A stretch of DNA of 64,000 nt, taken from Edwardsiella anguillarum. GTDB lineage: Bacteria > Pseudomonadota > Gammaproteobacteria > Enterobacterales > Enterobacteriaceae. Made by a program: the position numbers and the translations under genes. Of the stretch, positions 1 to 8,410 are shown piece after piece. The DNA is taken from the NCBI RefSeq assembly GCF_008801815.1, contig NZ_VZOX01000013.1; one strand, 5' to 3'. Below the pieces are notes generated by a model. That model made no database searches. It saw nothing but the letters and a program-made list of their open reading frames with translations, and was not told where the DNA came from. Every line of letters starts with the position of its first letter. Positions within the stretch are counted from its first letter, which is position 1.

Positions 1-1426
1 CCACCGGCACCACCCCGCCCCATGACAGACCACCCACGCCATCAGACACCATAAAGGCCAGGGTAAATTCGCTGGCACCGGACTGCTGGCTGATGGCGAG
101 CAGATCCGGGGTCGGCCAGGCCGTCATGTCCACGTAAGGGGTAAACTCATAAGAACTGCCATCACGGGGCATCACGGTATAATCGCTGGGCACCGTTGAG
201 GCCGGGCTGCCTGACGAGCTCCCCGCCGGGGCGGACGATACCGGGATGATCTCCCCGTTGCCACCGGCGTTGAAGATGGCCGCAGACCATGCGCTGATCG
301 CCGAGCTGTCCAGGGCAGAAATGTCTGACATGTCCATGTCGGCCAGGGAGACGCCATCCAGAATATAGGATTGCTGATTACCATCAATGGCAATGACAAC
401 AGAGCCGTTCTCCTCGCTGATGGAAAACTCGCCGCCCTGCATCCAGCCAAAATCCAGACGATCCGTTGCCGGGTTAAACTGAAGGTGCGTGGTGGAGCCC
501 CAATTGTAGGCAATCTGGATTACCGTGCTTTTGCCGCTGACCGCCGGGGCAGGATCACTGCTCCCTACGCTCTCAGGCTGCGGAGCCGGTACGGCCTCTG
601 GCACGGTGACCGGTGCCGGGACACTATCTGCAGCCGGAACAGCAGCGATATCTGCCACGGGAGGCGCGACCACCGGAGCAACCGGTGCGGCGGGTTCGCT
701 GCTGCCACCGGCGTTGAAGATGGCCGCAGACCATGCGCTGATCGCCGAGCTGTCCAGGGCAGAAATGTCTGACATGTCCATGTCGGCCAAGGAGACGCCA
801 TCCAGAATATAGGATTGCTGATTGCCATTGATGGCAATGACAACAGAGCCGTTCTCCTCGCTGATGGAGAACTCGCTGCCCTGCATCCAGCCAAAATCCA
901 GGCGATCCGTTGCCGGATTAAACTGAAGGTGCGTGGTGGCGCCCCAATTGTAGGCGATCTGGGTGACCGTGCTTTCACCGCTGACCGCCGGGGCAGGACC
1001 ACCGCTCTCTGCGCTCTCAGGCTGCGGAGCCGGTACTGCCTCTGGCTCGGTGATCGGTGCCGGGACACTATCTGCAGCCGGAGCCGCCGGAACAACAGCG
1101 ACGTCTGACACGGGAGGCGCGACCACCGGGGCAACAGATGCGGCGGGTTCGCTGCTGCCACCGGCGTTGGTAATGGCCTCCGACCACACCGCCACAGCAG
1201 AGTCGTCCAGCGCAGAGATCCCGGAGATCTGCATATCCGCCAGCGATACGCCGTCCAATATATAGTATTGCTCGTTGCCACTAATCGAAATGACCACCGA
1301 GCCATCAGATTCACTGATAGAGAACTCACTGCTCTGCATCCAGCCGAAATCCAGCCGATCGGTTGCAGGATCAAACTGGATATGCGTTGTGACTCCCCAG
1401 TTATAATTTATTTTTTGCACTGACAT
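1..1426 (-). CDS. Secreted GH18 chitinase-like protein, N-terminal part (runs off left edge)
   Basis: The reading frame is open from the ATG at 1424-1426 down to base 1. The start is followed by an 85-residue module (motifs YNWG, ATDRLDFGWMQ, YILDGVSLADM) that occurs three times, around 1426-1160, 985-715 and 540-270, separated by Pro/Ala/Val/Glu-rich linkers. After the third copy comes MPRDGSSYEFTPYVDMTAWP and later LAFMVSDGVGGLSWGG, which match the start of bacterial GH18 chitinase catalytic domains. The protein therefore probably binds and hydrolyses chitin outside the cell. No classical signal peptide is seen at the N-terminus, so export may use another route. The modules look like carbohydrate-binding domains but I do not know their family. 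The catalytic DxxDxDxE motif lies outside the window. Confidence 0.75.
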   Translation of the reverse strand, partial: MSVQKINYNWGVTTHIQFDPATDRLDFGWMQSSEFSISESDGSVVISISGNEQYYILDGVSLADMQISGISALDDSAVAVWSEAITNAGGSSEPAASVAPVVAPPVSDVAVVPAAPAADSVPAPITEPEAVPAPQPESAESGGPAPAVSGESTVTQIAYNWGATTHLQFNPATDRLDFGWMQGSEFSISEENGSVVIAINGNQQSYILDGVSLADMDMSDISALDSSAISAWSAAIFNAGGSSEPAAPVAPVVAPPVADIAAVPAADSVPAPVTVPEAVPAPQPESVGSSDPAPAVSGKSTVIQIAYNWGSTTHLQFNPATDRLDFGWMQGGEFSISEENGSVVIAIDGNQQSYILDGVSLADMDMSDISALDSSAISAWSAAIFNAGGNGEIIPVSSAPAGSSSGSPASTVPSDYTVMPRDGSSYEFTPYVDMTAWPTPDLLAISQQSGASEFTLAFMVSDGVGGLSWGGVVPV

Positions 1427-2289
1427 AACGTCCTCAACTATATAAGATATCGTATTGTATTTTTCACACCTTTCATTTGGCATCGCTATGCAATAAACGC
1501 CACATAAATAATTTAATTAATAATTCAAATACAAACACCGTATAGCATATGTAAATTATTTGAATGATGGCTTTAATTACACGCTATGACATTATTAGCA
1601 AACAGAAAAAAGAAACCTAATCTAATAAATGAAGCAAAAAATTTCAAAGATAAAGAGTGCATGATTAAATCAAGTCAGATCATCACGTTACGTGGTGTTT
1701 TCTCTAACGTCATAATTTTATCCCCTTTGAAAACATAGATACCTCCATTTTAAATGGAATACAGCAAAAATATTAATGCCCGTGTGGATACAAACCAGAT
1801 AATCTGGCAACTTTAATGCAAACAGCCAAAACAATGCCCTGCCAAGGTGCAATATCATTACAATGAGCAAAGAGGAATAAGAGCCTAATGGGATAGGTTC
1901 TAAAACTGTCATTCAATATTAATATATATAACGCCCACTGCCGTCATGCCCGGGAACAGGCTCACCGGCGCACAATACAGGCAGGGGAAATTCACAACTG
2001 AAAGGAAAAACGACGATCACCGCCTCCTACCGACATGGAGAGTCCCCCTGGTTTGGCGGCGTATGGGCCCGCAATGGCAGGAAAAGCCATACTGACCTGC
2101 TCCCCGCTGATTAACACACCGCAATGTGAGTAATGTCGTCATCAGTAACATGAGCGCATCCCCATGAAGAGGCGATTTTGGGCGAATCACGACTGAAGTC
2201 ACTGTTTCATTTTGATCTGTTCTGGATGAGCAATATTTAAAAAATACGCTGTAGCGTTTAGAATCAGAGAACTACGCTATGGGGGTAAA
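1427..2289. other. AT-rich intergenic region between chitinase and rpiR-like gene
   Basis: This stretch separates two divergent genes. The part next to the chitinase start (about 1440-1720) is clearly richer in A and T than the genes around it, which fits a promoter region. Short ORFs on the minus strand (1718-1912 and 2017-2202) have no recognisable domain or convincing ribosome binding site, and I do not call them genes. A GGGGG ribosome binding site at 2281-2285 serves the downstream rpiR-like gene. Confidence 0.5.
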
Positions 2290-3135
2290 ATGACGACAGC
2301 ATCCAGCCTGAATGAGCTACAGCAACAGATCCGCGACCGCTACGATAGCCTAAGTAAAAGACTGCAGCAGGTATCCCACTATGTGCTGGACAATACCAAC
2401 AGCGTGGCCTTCGATACGGTTGCCGTCATCGCTGAACGCGCCGGGGTGCCGCCGTCAACGCTTATCCGCTTCGCCAATGCCTTTGATTTCACAGGATTCA
2501 ATGAAATGAAACAGCTGTTTCGAATGAACCTGATGGAGGAGACCGCCAGCTACAGCGACCGCGCGCGGATGTTCCGTGAAATGGAGAGCGAGGCCGTACC
2601 GGAAACGCCGCTGGATATCCTGCAGGAGTTTGCCCGCTCCAACGCCCAGGCGCTGCAGCATTTAGCCGCCCGCGCCGAGCCGGAGATGCTACAGCGAGCA
2701 GTGGCGCTGCTGGCAGAGGCCGACACCATCTACATCGTCGGATTACGCCGTTCATTCAGCGTTGCCGCCTATTTAACCTACGCGCTGAGCCACCTCGACT
2801 GTCGTCCGATCCTGCTCGACGGCATGGGCGGGATGCTGCGCGAGCAGATCAATCGCATCAAGTCACGCGATATTGTGGTATCCATTAGCTTCTCCCCCTA
2901 TGCAGAAGAAACCGTGTTAGTCAGCGAGACCGCCGCCAGCGTGGGCGCTCAACAGATAGTCATTACGGACAGCCAGATTAGTCCGCTCGCAACCTTTAGC
3001 GATCTCTGTTTTGTGGTGAAAGAGGCGCAGGTGGATGCGTTTCGCTCCCAATCCGCCACGCTGTGCCTGGTGCAGTCGCTGATAGTGGCCCTGGCGTATC
3101 AGCTGGGAGGCTCGCAAAACCGGCGCTCTGTATAA
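2290..3135 (+). CDS. MurR/RpiR-family transcriptional regulator
   Basis: 281 aa. Residues about 1-80 form the RpiR helix-turn-helix: ...VIAERAGVPPSTLIRFANAF is the recognition region. Residues about 125-265 are a SIS (sugar isomerase) domain, with the phosphosugar-binding stretch ADTIYIVGLRRSFSVAAYLT and the later DIVVSISFSPYAEET. Family members sense phosphosugars and control sugar or amino-sugar catabolic genes. The ligand and target genes are not apparent because no catabolic operon lies beside it. The start is supported by a strong G-rich ribosome binding site 5 bases upstream. Length is normal for the family. Confidence 0.88.
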   Translation: MTTASSLNELQQQIRDRYDSLSKRLQQVSHYVLDNTNSVAFDTVAVIAERAGVPPSTLIRFANAFDFTGFNEMKQLFRMNLMEETASYSDRARMFREMESEAVPETPLDILQEFARSNAQALQHLAARAEPEMLQRAVALLAEADTIYIVGLRRSFSVAAYLTYALSHLDCRPILLDGMGGMLREQINRIKSRDIVVSISFSPYAEETVLVSETAASVGAQQIVITDSQISPLATFSDLCFVVKEAQVDAFRSQSATLCLVQSLIVALAYQLGGSQNRRSV

Positions 3136-3139
3136 AGCC

Positions 3140-3179
3140 GGACATTTGCATGCGCTACGCTCGCAGAGTCGACATGTCC
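3140..3179 (+). terminator. Possible terminator after rpiR-like gene
   Basis: Just after the stop codon there is a hairpin with arms GGACAT and ATGTCC enclosing a second GC-rich stem (TGCATGCG/CGCAGAG region). It is followed by a short TTAT stretch rather than a long T run, so termination is only a possibility. Confidence 0.35.
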
Positions 3180-3446
3180 TTATAAACGTATCATGACGTG
3201 ATGAGGCTTATTCTGCACATTTTGGAAGCGACATCCTAAGGGATTGTTATCGGCAATACCGTGTTTATTTCGCGAACGATATCAAGAAATCTGGCCGTGA
3301 AAAATCAGCGGCGCTGAATTCCATATGATGATATATCGATCAGAAAAAAGCTGTCTTACGCAGAACTACGCCCTCAAAGAAATAGCTTTCAATATATTGC
3401 CGCCAGCCTTCCGTTGATTTGGCGAAAGCGACGGTCGATCGCAAGA

Positions 3447-3480
3447 CAAAAAAAGGCGCGACCTGCGGCGCGCCTTTTTC
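3447..3480. terminator. Bidirectional terminator downstream of prc
   Basis: A-rich run, then stem GGCGCG / CGCGCC with a short loop, then T5. Both flanks are homopolymeric, so it can end prc transcripts (minus strand) and any readthrough from the left. It lies 28 bases past the prc stop codon. Confidence 0.85.
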
Positions 3481-3507
3481 CATCAGACCTTTCAGCCCGG
3501 CTTACCC

Positions 3508-5550
3508 CTACTCCTGAGCCTGCTGTGCGCTTTTCTGCTCCAGCAGGGCCAGGTCTTCGGCGATTTTCACCGTCTCATTCAGGTAGGGATCCGGTTCCTG
3601 ATAATCCTTAGGAATATCATCCAGCGAGGCGATCGGCTTCTTGCCCTCCAGCTTCAGCCGGGCGTTGATCCGCTGCAGGCGAATAGCGTCGTCGTCCTTG
3701 TTCTCCTTTTCACGCTGTGCGTAGTTCAGAGAGACAATGTTACGACGCGCCTTCAGCGCCTTGTAGTGCGCGATATCCTGTTCGATGTACTGGAACTCGG
3801 GATCTTTAGCGATACGCGCATCGTGCAGCACAATCAGCTGCGGATCAAAGCGCTGTACATCGCCGGCCTTATTATAGGCGGCGGCGTTGATGCTATCCCA
3901 CGGCAACGCGTTATCCTCAAAGCTCTCGCCGGTGTCCGCCGGATCGACGCCGGTCGGCATCACGATGTCCGGCGTCACCCCTTTCCGCTGGGTGCTGCCA
4001 CCGTTGATGCGGTAAAACTTCTGGATGGTGTACTGCACTGACCCCAGATCCGGCCACTCTGGACGCAGCATCTGATCGTAAATGCGGTTCACTGACCGGT
4101 ACTGCTGTACCGTCCCTTTTCCGAAGGTGGGCTCACCCACGATCAGGGCGCGATCGTAGTCCTGCATTGCGGCGGCGAAAATCTCGGAGGCCGAGGCGCT
4201 GAAGCGATCGACCAGCACCACCAGCGGCCCTTTGTAGTAGACGACGCCGTCGGTATCGTCGTCCTCACGCACCTTGCCGACGTTATCGCGCACCTGCACC
4301 ACCGGCCCGCTGGGGATAAACAGACCCGACAGAGACACGGCCTCCGTCAGGGCGCCGCCCCCGTTGCCGCGCAGATCGATAACGATGGCGCTCACGTGCT
4401 GTTTCTCCAGCTTCTGCAGCTGAACCTTGACGTCCTCCGTCAGGCCGACGTAGAAGCCGGGAATATCCAGCACGCCGATTTTATGACCGTCCACCGTTTT
4501 GACACTCATCTTCACGGCGCGATCTTCCAGGCGGATGCGTTCGCGGGTCAGGGTGACGATACGGGTTTTGGTGCCTTTCCCCGCCGGCAGGATCTCCAGG
4601 CGCACCTTGCTGCCCTTCGGCCCTTTGATCAGGGCGACCACGTCATCCAGACGCCAGCCGATCACATCGACCATCGGTTTGCCCGGCTGGGCGACCGCCA
4701 CGATGCGATCGCCCACCTTCAGCACCTTGCTCTTGGCCGCCGGACCGCCGGCCACCAGAGAGTTAATCTGGGTATAGTCATCCTCTGTCTGCTGCAGCAC
4801 CGCGCCGATGCCCTCCAGCGACAGACTCATGTCCGTATTGAACTGCTCGGTATTGCGCGGCGACAGATAGCTGGTATGGGGATCGATCTCACGGGCAAAC
4901 GCATTCATAAACAGCTGGAAGACATCCTCGCTGTTGCCCTGGGTCAGTCGCTTAATGGCGAACTGATAGCGTTTGGTCAGGATCTTCTGGATCTCCGGCC
5001 AGTCCTTACCGGCCAGCTTCAGGTTCAGCGCGTCATACTTCACCTTGGCGTACCAGAGCTTGTCCAGCTCGGCGACGCTGGTCGGCCACGGCGCCTTGCT
5101 GCGATCGACGTCGATGGTGTCGCTGCCGTCAAAGTTCATCGGCTTTTTCAGCAGCGTCAGGGCATACTCATAACGCTCCAGGCGGCGCTGCTGAGACAGG
5201 TTGAACAGCGCATAGGCCGTATCCAGCTGACCGCTGCGCAGCTCATCGCCCAGCTTGCTTTCGCGATCGCGGAAGCGGGCGATATCCGATGCCAGAAACA
5301 CGTTGTGGTTATAGTCCAGCATGTTCAGGTAGCGGTTGAAGATTTTCTTCGAGAAGTCTGCGTTGAGGTCAAACTGGCGGTAATGGGAGCGGGTGAAACG
5401 TGCGGTAACACGTTCACTGACCGTTGCATGCTGAGGTTCCTGATGCAACTGGGGCAGCTGAACGGCGCCGCTGACGGCGTCATCCGCTGCAAAAACGGTA
5501 CCTGCAAACAGCGACAGGGCGATTGCCGATACCCGGAAAAAATTGTTCAT
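3508..5550 (-). CDS. prc: Tail-specific periplasmic protease Prc (Tsp)
   Basis: 680 aa, close to the E. coli enzyme (682). The start is placed at MNNFFRVSAIALSLF (5550) because this gives a classical signal peptide ending in FA-AD; a longer in-frame ORF to 5598 would bury the signal. The N-terminal TSP region is followed by a PDZ domain (about 240-325, LEGIGAVLQQ...). The S41 peptidase core contains VIDLRGNGGGALTEAV and VLVDRFSASASEIFAAAMQDY, whose Ser and downstream Lys (PTFGKGTVQ) form the Ser/Lys dyad. It degrades periplasmic proteins with nonpolar C-termini and processes penicillin-binding protein 3. It sits directly downstream of proQ, as in other enterobacteria. Confidence 0.97.
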   Translation of the reverse strand: MNNFFRVSAIALSLFAGTVFAADDAVSGAVQLPQLHQEPQHATVSERVTARFTRSHYRQFDLNADFSKKIFNRYLNMLDYNHNVFLASDIARFRDRESKLGDELRSGQLDTAYALFNLSQQRRLERYEYALTLLKKPMNFDGSDTIDVDRSKAPWPTSVAELDKLWYAKVKYDALNLKLAGKDWPEIQKILTKRYQFAIKRLTQGNSEDVFQLFMNAFAREIDPHTSYLSPRNTEQFNTDMSLSLEGIGAVLQQTEDDYTQINSLVAGGPAAKSKVLKVGDRIVAVAQPGKPMVDVIGWRLDDVVALIKGPKGSKVRLEILPAGKGTKTRIVTLTRERIRLEDRAVKMSVKTVDGHKIGVLDIPGFYVGLTEDVKVQLQKLEKQHVSAIVIDLRGNGGGALTEAVSLSGLFIPSGPVVQVRDNVGKVREDDDTDGVVYYKGPLVVLVDRFSASASEIFAAAMQDYDRALIVGEPTFGKGTVQQYRSVNRIYDQMLRPEWPDLGSVQYTIQKFYRINGGSTQRKGVTPDIVMPTGVDPADTGESFEDNALPWDSINAAAYNKAGDVQRFDPQLIVLHDARIAKDPEFQYIEQDIAHYKALKARRNIVSLNYAQREKENKDDDAIRLQRINARLKLEGKKPIASLDDIPKDYQEPDPYLNETVKIAEDLALLEQKSAQQAQE

Positions 5551-5569
5551 GCCTGGGTTGGCCTCCGTA

Positions 5570-6274
5570 TCAGAACTGCAAGTGTTCTGTGCGTACAATC
5601 ATTGCCAGACCGTTAGACAGCTGGACACGTACACCGTCTTTGGTGATCTCGAGTACGGATGCCTCCATGGCATGCTTACCGGCGCTGACCTTCACGGTTT
5701 GCCCCAGATGCAGCTGTTCCAGCGAGGTCACCGGGGTGCTGCGCTGTTCCGTGGTCTCGCTCTTGGCGCGCGGTTTGCGCTCCTGCGTAGCCTTGGCGGC
5801 ACGCGGTTTACGCACTTCTTTACTGCCCTGCTCAGCGTCACGGCGCACGGTGGGCTTTTTACCCGCCGGACGCGGACGGCGCGGCTCGCGCTTTTCGCCG
5901 TTTTCGGCGGCTTCGCGCCTGCGGGCGTCACGCTGTGCCTGGACCCGGGCCTTGGCCTCTTCCAGCTGCTGACGGGCATGCTCTACGTGCTGCTCGTCCA
6001 GCACGCCGCAGGCGTTGCCATCCAGATCGACACGCTCTGCACCCAGTTTTACCCCGTGCAGGTAGCGCCAGCTGGATGTGTAAAGGCGGAGTGCTGAACG
6101 TAGCTGAGTCTTGCTCAGGCCGTTTTCTTCCCCCTGCATCCGCGCAACCAGATCCTGAAAGATGCCGATCTTTAACGGGCGGGCTTCACCCTCGGTGCTG
6201 AAGCACTGAGGGAAACGTTGGGCCAAAAAGGCGATGACTTCTTTACTACTGTTCAACTTTGGTTGATTTTCCAT
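5570..6274 (-). CDS. proQ: RNA chaperone ProQ
   Basis: 234 aa. The N-terminal FinO-like domain (about 1-120) includes KEVIAFLAQRFPQCF and LRSALRLYTSSWRYLHG. A Lys/Arg-rich charged linker follows (about 125-180), and the C-terminal Tudor/Hfq-like domain ends with VQLSNGLAMIVRTEHLQF. ProQ binds structured 3' ends of small RNAs and mRNAs. It lies 19 bases upstream of the prc start, the conserved proQ-prc arrangement, so the two are probably cotranscribed. This is of interest because the window also contains the sRNA SdsR. Confidence 0.97.
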   Translation of the reverse strand: MENQPKLNSSKEVIAFLAQRFPQCFSTEGEARPLKIGIFQDLVARMQGEENGLSKTQLRSALRLYTSSWRYLHGVKLGAERVDLDGNACGVLDEQHVEHARQQLEEAKARVQAQRDARRREAAENGEKREPRRPRPAGKKPTVRRDAEQGSKEVRKPRAAKATQERKPRAKSETTEQRSTPVTSLEQLHLGQTVKVSAGKHAMEASVLEITKDGVRVQLSNGLAMIVRTEHLQF

Positions 6275-6375
6275 GAAATTTCCTGATTACAACGGGTTTG
6301 CCAACCAGCGATGGCATGAACAGGCGACATTATAATGAGGCTACCGCCAAATGCCATGCCATCAGCACCACAACC

Positions 6376-6867
6376 TTAAGCAAAAGTCACAAATTTTGCC
6401 CAGTCGCAGTGCTCCAAGTGCTGGCAGAGCGCGTCCACTACGCTTTTCAGGCCTTTTTCATCGTCCTCGTCGAAGCGCTCAAACTGTGTGCTATCGATAT
6501 CCAGCACCCCGATCGTCCGTCCTCCGACCACCAGCGGCAGCACGATCTCCGCATTGCTCTCGGCGTCACAGGCGATGTGGCCATCGAAACGGTGCACATC
6601 CCCAACGCGCTGTATCTGCCCCGTGGCGCACGCCGTACCGCAGACCCCTTTTCCCACGGGAATGCGTACGCAGGCCAGCTTGCCCTGGAACGGCCCCAGC
6701 ACCAGCGTCTGCCCATCCAGAAAATAAAAACCGGCCCAGTTCACCGCAGGCAGGCGCTCATACAGCAAGGCGCTCACGTTAGACAGCGTGGCAACCGCGT
6801 TGAACTCACCGCTGCAAAGCGCGCTCAGATCGCGAGCCATATCAGTATAAAACGTATCTTTACTCAT
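6376..6867 (-). CDS. msrC: Free methionine-(R)-sulfoxide reductase (GAF domain)
   Basis: 163 aa, a single GAF domain (YebR/fRMsr). The conserved catalytic cysteines are visible in KLACVRIPVGKGVCGTACAT (three Cys) and the fold signature VLDIDSTQFERFDEDD. The enzyme reduces free Met-R-sulfoxide in the cytoplasm using thioredoxin. It is in its conserved place upstream of proQ on the same strand and divergent from yebS. Confidence 0.95.
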   Translation of the reverse strand: MSKDTFYTDMARDLSALCSGEFNAVATLSNVSALLYERLPAVNWAGFYFLDGQTLVLGPFQGKLACVRIPVGKGVCGTACATGQIQRVGDVHRFDGHIACDAESNAEIVLPLVVGGRTIGVLDIDSTQFERFDEDDEKGLKSVVDALCQHLEHCDWAKFVTFA

Positions 6868-7004
6868 GATTCTCTCAATGACGATAGGATCCCATTAGCC
6901 TGCGCGGGCATGCCTCCCATAAAATAAGCATTAAATGCGACAACACACAAGCAAAAAGCCGAATAGCGTCGTCTTATGCGCTAACACCATGTATATTTAC
7001 GCTC

Positions 7005-7059
7005 GGGACATGTCCCGTAACGGGCCGTGAGCGTCGTCACCGCGCACCGTTACGGGACA
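7005..7059. promoter_or_regulatory. Nested inverted repeats in the yebR-yebS divergent region
   Basis: The palindrome GGGACATGTCCC (7005-7016) overlaps a perfect 13-bp arm TGTCCCGTAACGG (7011-7023), whose inverted copy CCGTTACGGGACA is at 7047-7059. The 23-bp loop is GC-rich and there is no T run, so it is not a standard terminator. It lies between divergent msrC and yebS. It could be an operator, an RNA structure in the yebS leader, or a small repeat element; the sequence alone does not decide. Confidence 0.5.
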
Positions 7060-7165
7060 CGCCCTAGCCCGCGCTACTGTTGTACACAGCTTCTCAGCCA
7101 ACCATGGGACGATAGATGCGCTATCCGCTTACCCGGCAACGCCACCCATTTCCGGTATTAATGGC

Positions 7166-8410
7166 ATGACTCGCCGAGCCGGCGTCCTGACGCATCGCCT
7201 GCGCTGCCCGGAGTGCGATGCGCTGTGTCGCCTCCCGGCGATCGGTGCGCACCAGTCCGCCTTCTGTCCGCGCTGCGACGCCCGCCTGTATGATGGCCGG
7301 GACTGGCCGCTGCCCCGCCTTGCAGCGCTGGCACTCACCCTGCTGGTGCTCTTGCCGCTGGCCCTGTTTCAGCCGCTGCTACAGATCCATCTGCTGGGCG
7401 TCACGGTGCAGGCCAGCGTCTGGCAGGGCATCGGACAGATGGCCATGCAGGGCGAGATCCTCACCGCCGGCATGGTCGCCTTCTGCGCCATCGTGGCGCC
7501 GCTGCTGCTGCCCGCGCTGCTGCTGGCGCTGTATCTCGGCCAGCGGCTGCGCCTGAACCTGCGTCCGCTGCTGCTGCTGCTCTCCCTGCTGCGCCCGTGG
7601 ATCATGTTGGATATCTATCTGATCGCGCTGGCCGTCGCCGCCATTAAGGTCCGCGAATATGCCGCCGTCGATCCCGGCCCCGCGCTGTTGGCCTATATCG
7701 TCGCCACCCTGCTGACCCTGCTGCTGCTGATCCATCTGAACATCGAACAGCTGTGGCGACGCCTGTACCCGCAGCCGCCCCAAAGCGCGCCGGACAGCGC
7801 GCTGCTGCTGTGCCACGCCTGTCGCCATACGGCTCCGCCGGATGCCCACGGACACTGCCGGCGCTGCCGCCTACCGCTGCACCGCCGTCAGCCCCACAGC
7901 CTGCAAAAAACCTGGGCCACCCTGATCGCCGCCGTGATCATCCTGCTGCCGGCCAACCTGCTGCCCATCTCGATCCTATACGTCAACGGCGTGCGCATCG
8001 AGGACACCCTGCTCTCGGGAACCCTCGCCCTGGCCAAGGGGGGGAATCTGCCGATCGCCGCTATCGTCTTTATCGCCAGTATCCTGGTGCCCTTTATCAA
8101 GGTGGCGGTCATGCTGTTCCTGCTGCTGGGCATACACCTGCGCCGCGGGGGCAGCCTGGTGCGGCGCATGCGCATGCTGCGGCTGATCACCTGGATCGGC
8201 CGCTGGTCGATGCTGGATCTATTTGTCATTGCGCTGATGATGTCGCTGATCGATCGCGACCAGCTGTTCTCGTTTACCATGGGCGCGGCGGCCTTTTATT
8301 TCGGCGCCGCGGTATTTCTGACGCTGCTGGCCGTGGAATGGCTGGACAGTCGACTGATATGGGATGCACATGCCACAACCGACGCCAACGACACAGAATA
8401 CGCCCAATAA
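7166..8410 (+). CDS. yebS: Lipid-transport membrane protein LetA (YebS, PqiA-like)
   Basis: 414 aa inner-membrane protein with two repeats of the PqiA domain. Each repeat has a zinc-binding Cys4 cluster (CPECDALC...CPRCDARL near residues 13-38, and CHACRHTAP...CRRCRLPL near residues 217-238) followed by four hydrophobic segments. LetA works with the MCE protein LetB (YebT) in lipid traffic between inner and outer membranes. The yebT start lies inside the 3' end of this gene, so translation is probably coupled. Confidence 0.95.
   Translation: MTRRAGVLTHRLRCPECDALCRLPAIGAHQSAFCPRCDARLYDGRDWPLPRLAALALTLLVLLPLALFQPLLQIHLLGVTVQASVWQGIGQMAMQGEILTAGMVAFCAIVAPLLLPALLLALYLGQRLRLNLRPLLLLLSLLRPWIMLDIYLIALAVAAIKVREYAAVDPGPALLAYIVATLLTLLLLIHLNIEQLWRRLYPQPPQSAPDSALLLCHACRHTAPPDAHGHCRRCRLPLHRRQPHSLQKTWATLIAAVIILLPANLLPISILYVNGVRIEDTLLSGTLALAKGGNLPIAAIVFIASILVPFIKVAVMLFLLLGIHLRRGGSLVRRMRMLRLITWIGRWSMLDLFVIALMMSLIDRDQLFSFTMGAAAFYFGAAVFLTLLAVEWLDSRLIWDAHATTDANDTEYAQ

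Noticed and set aside
565..1374. 269-codon minus-strand ORF
   Set aside because: A different frame of the repetitive chitinase gene; the repeat makes the shadow frame repetitive too.
1718..2202. Two short minus-strand ORFs upstream of the RpiR gene
   Set aside because: No family, no ribosome binding site, base composition like non-coding DNA.
4396..5616. 406-codon ORF on the plus strand
   Set aside because: It is the antisense of prc, with no domain and no start signal; GC-rich codon use in prc keeps the opposite frame open.
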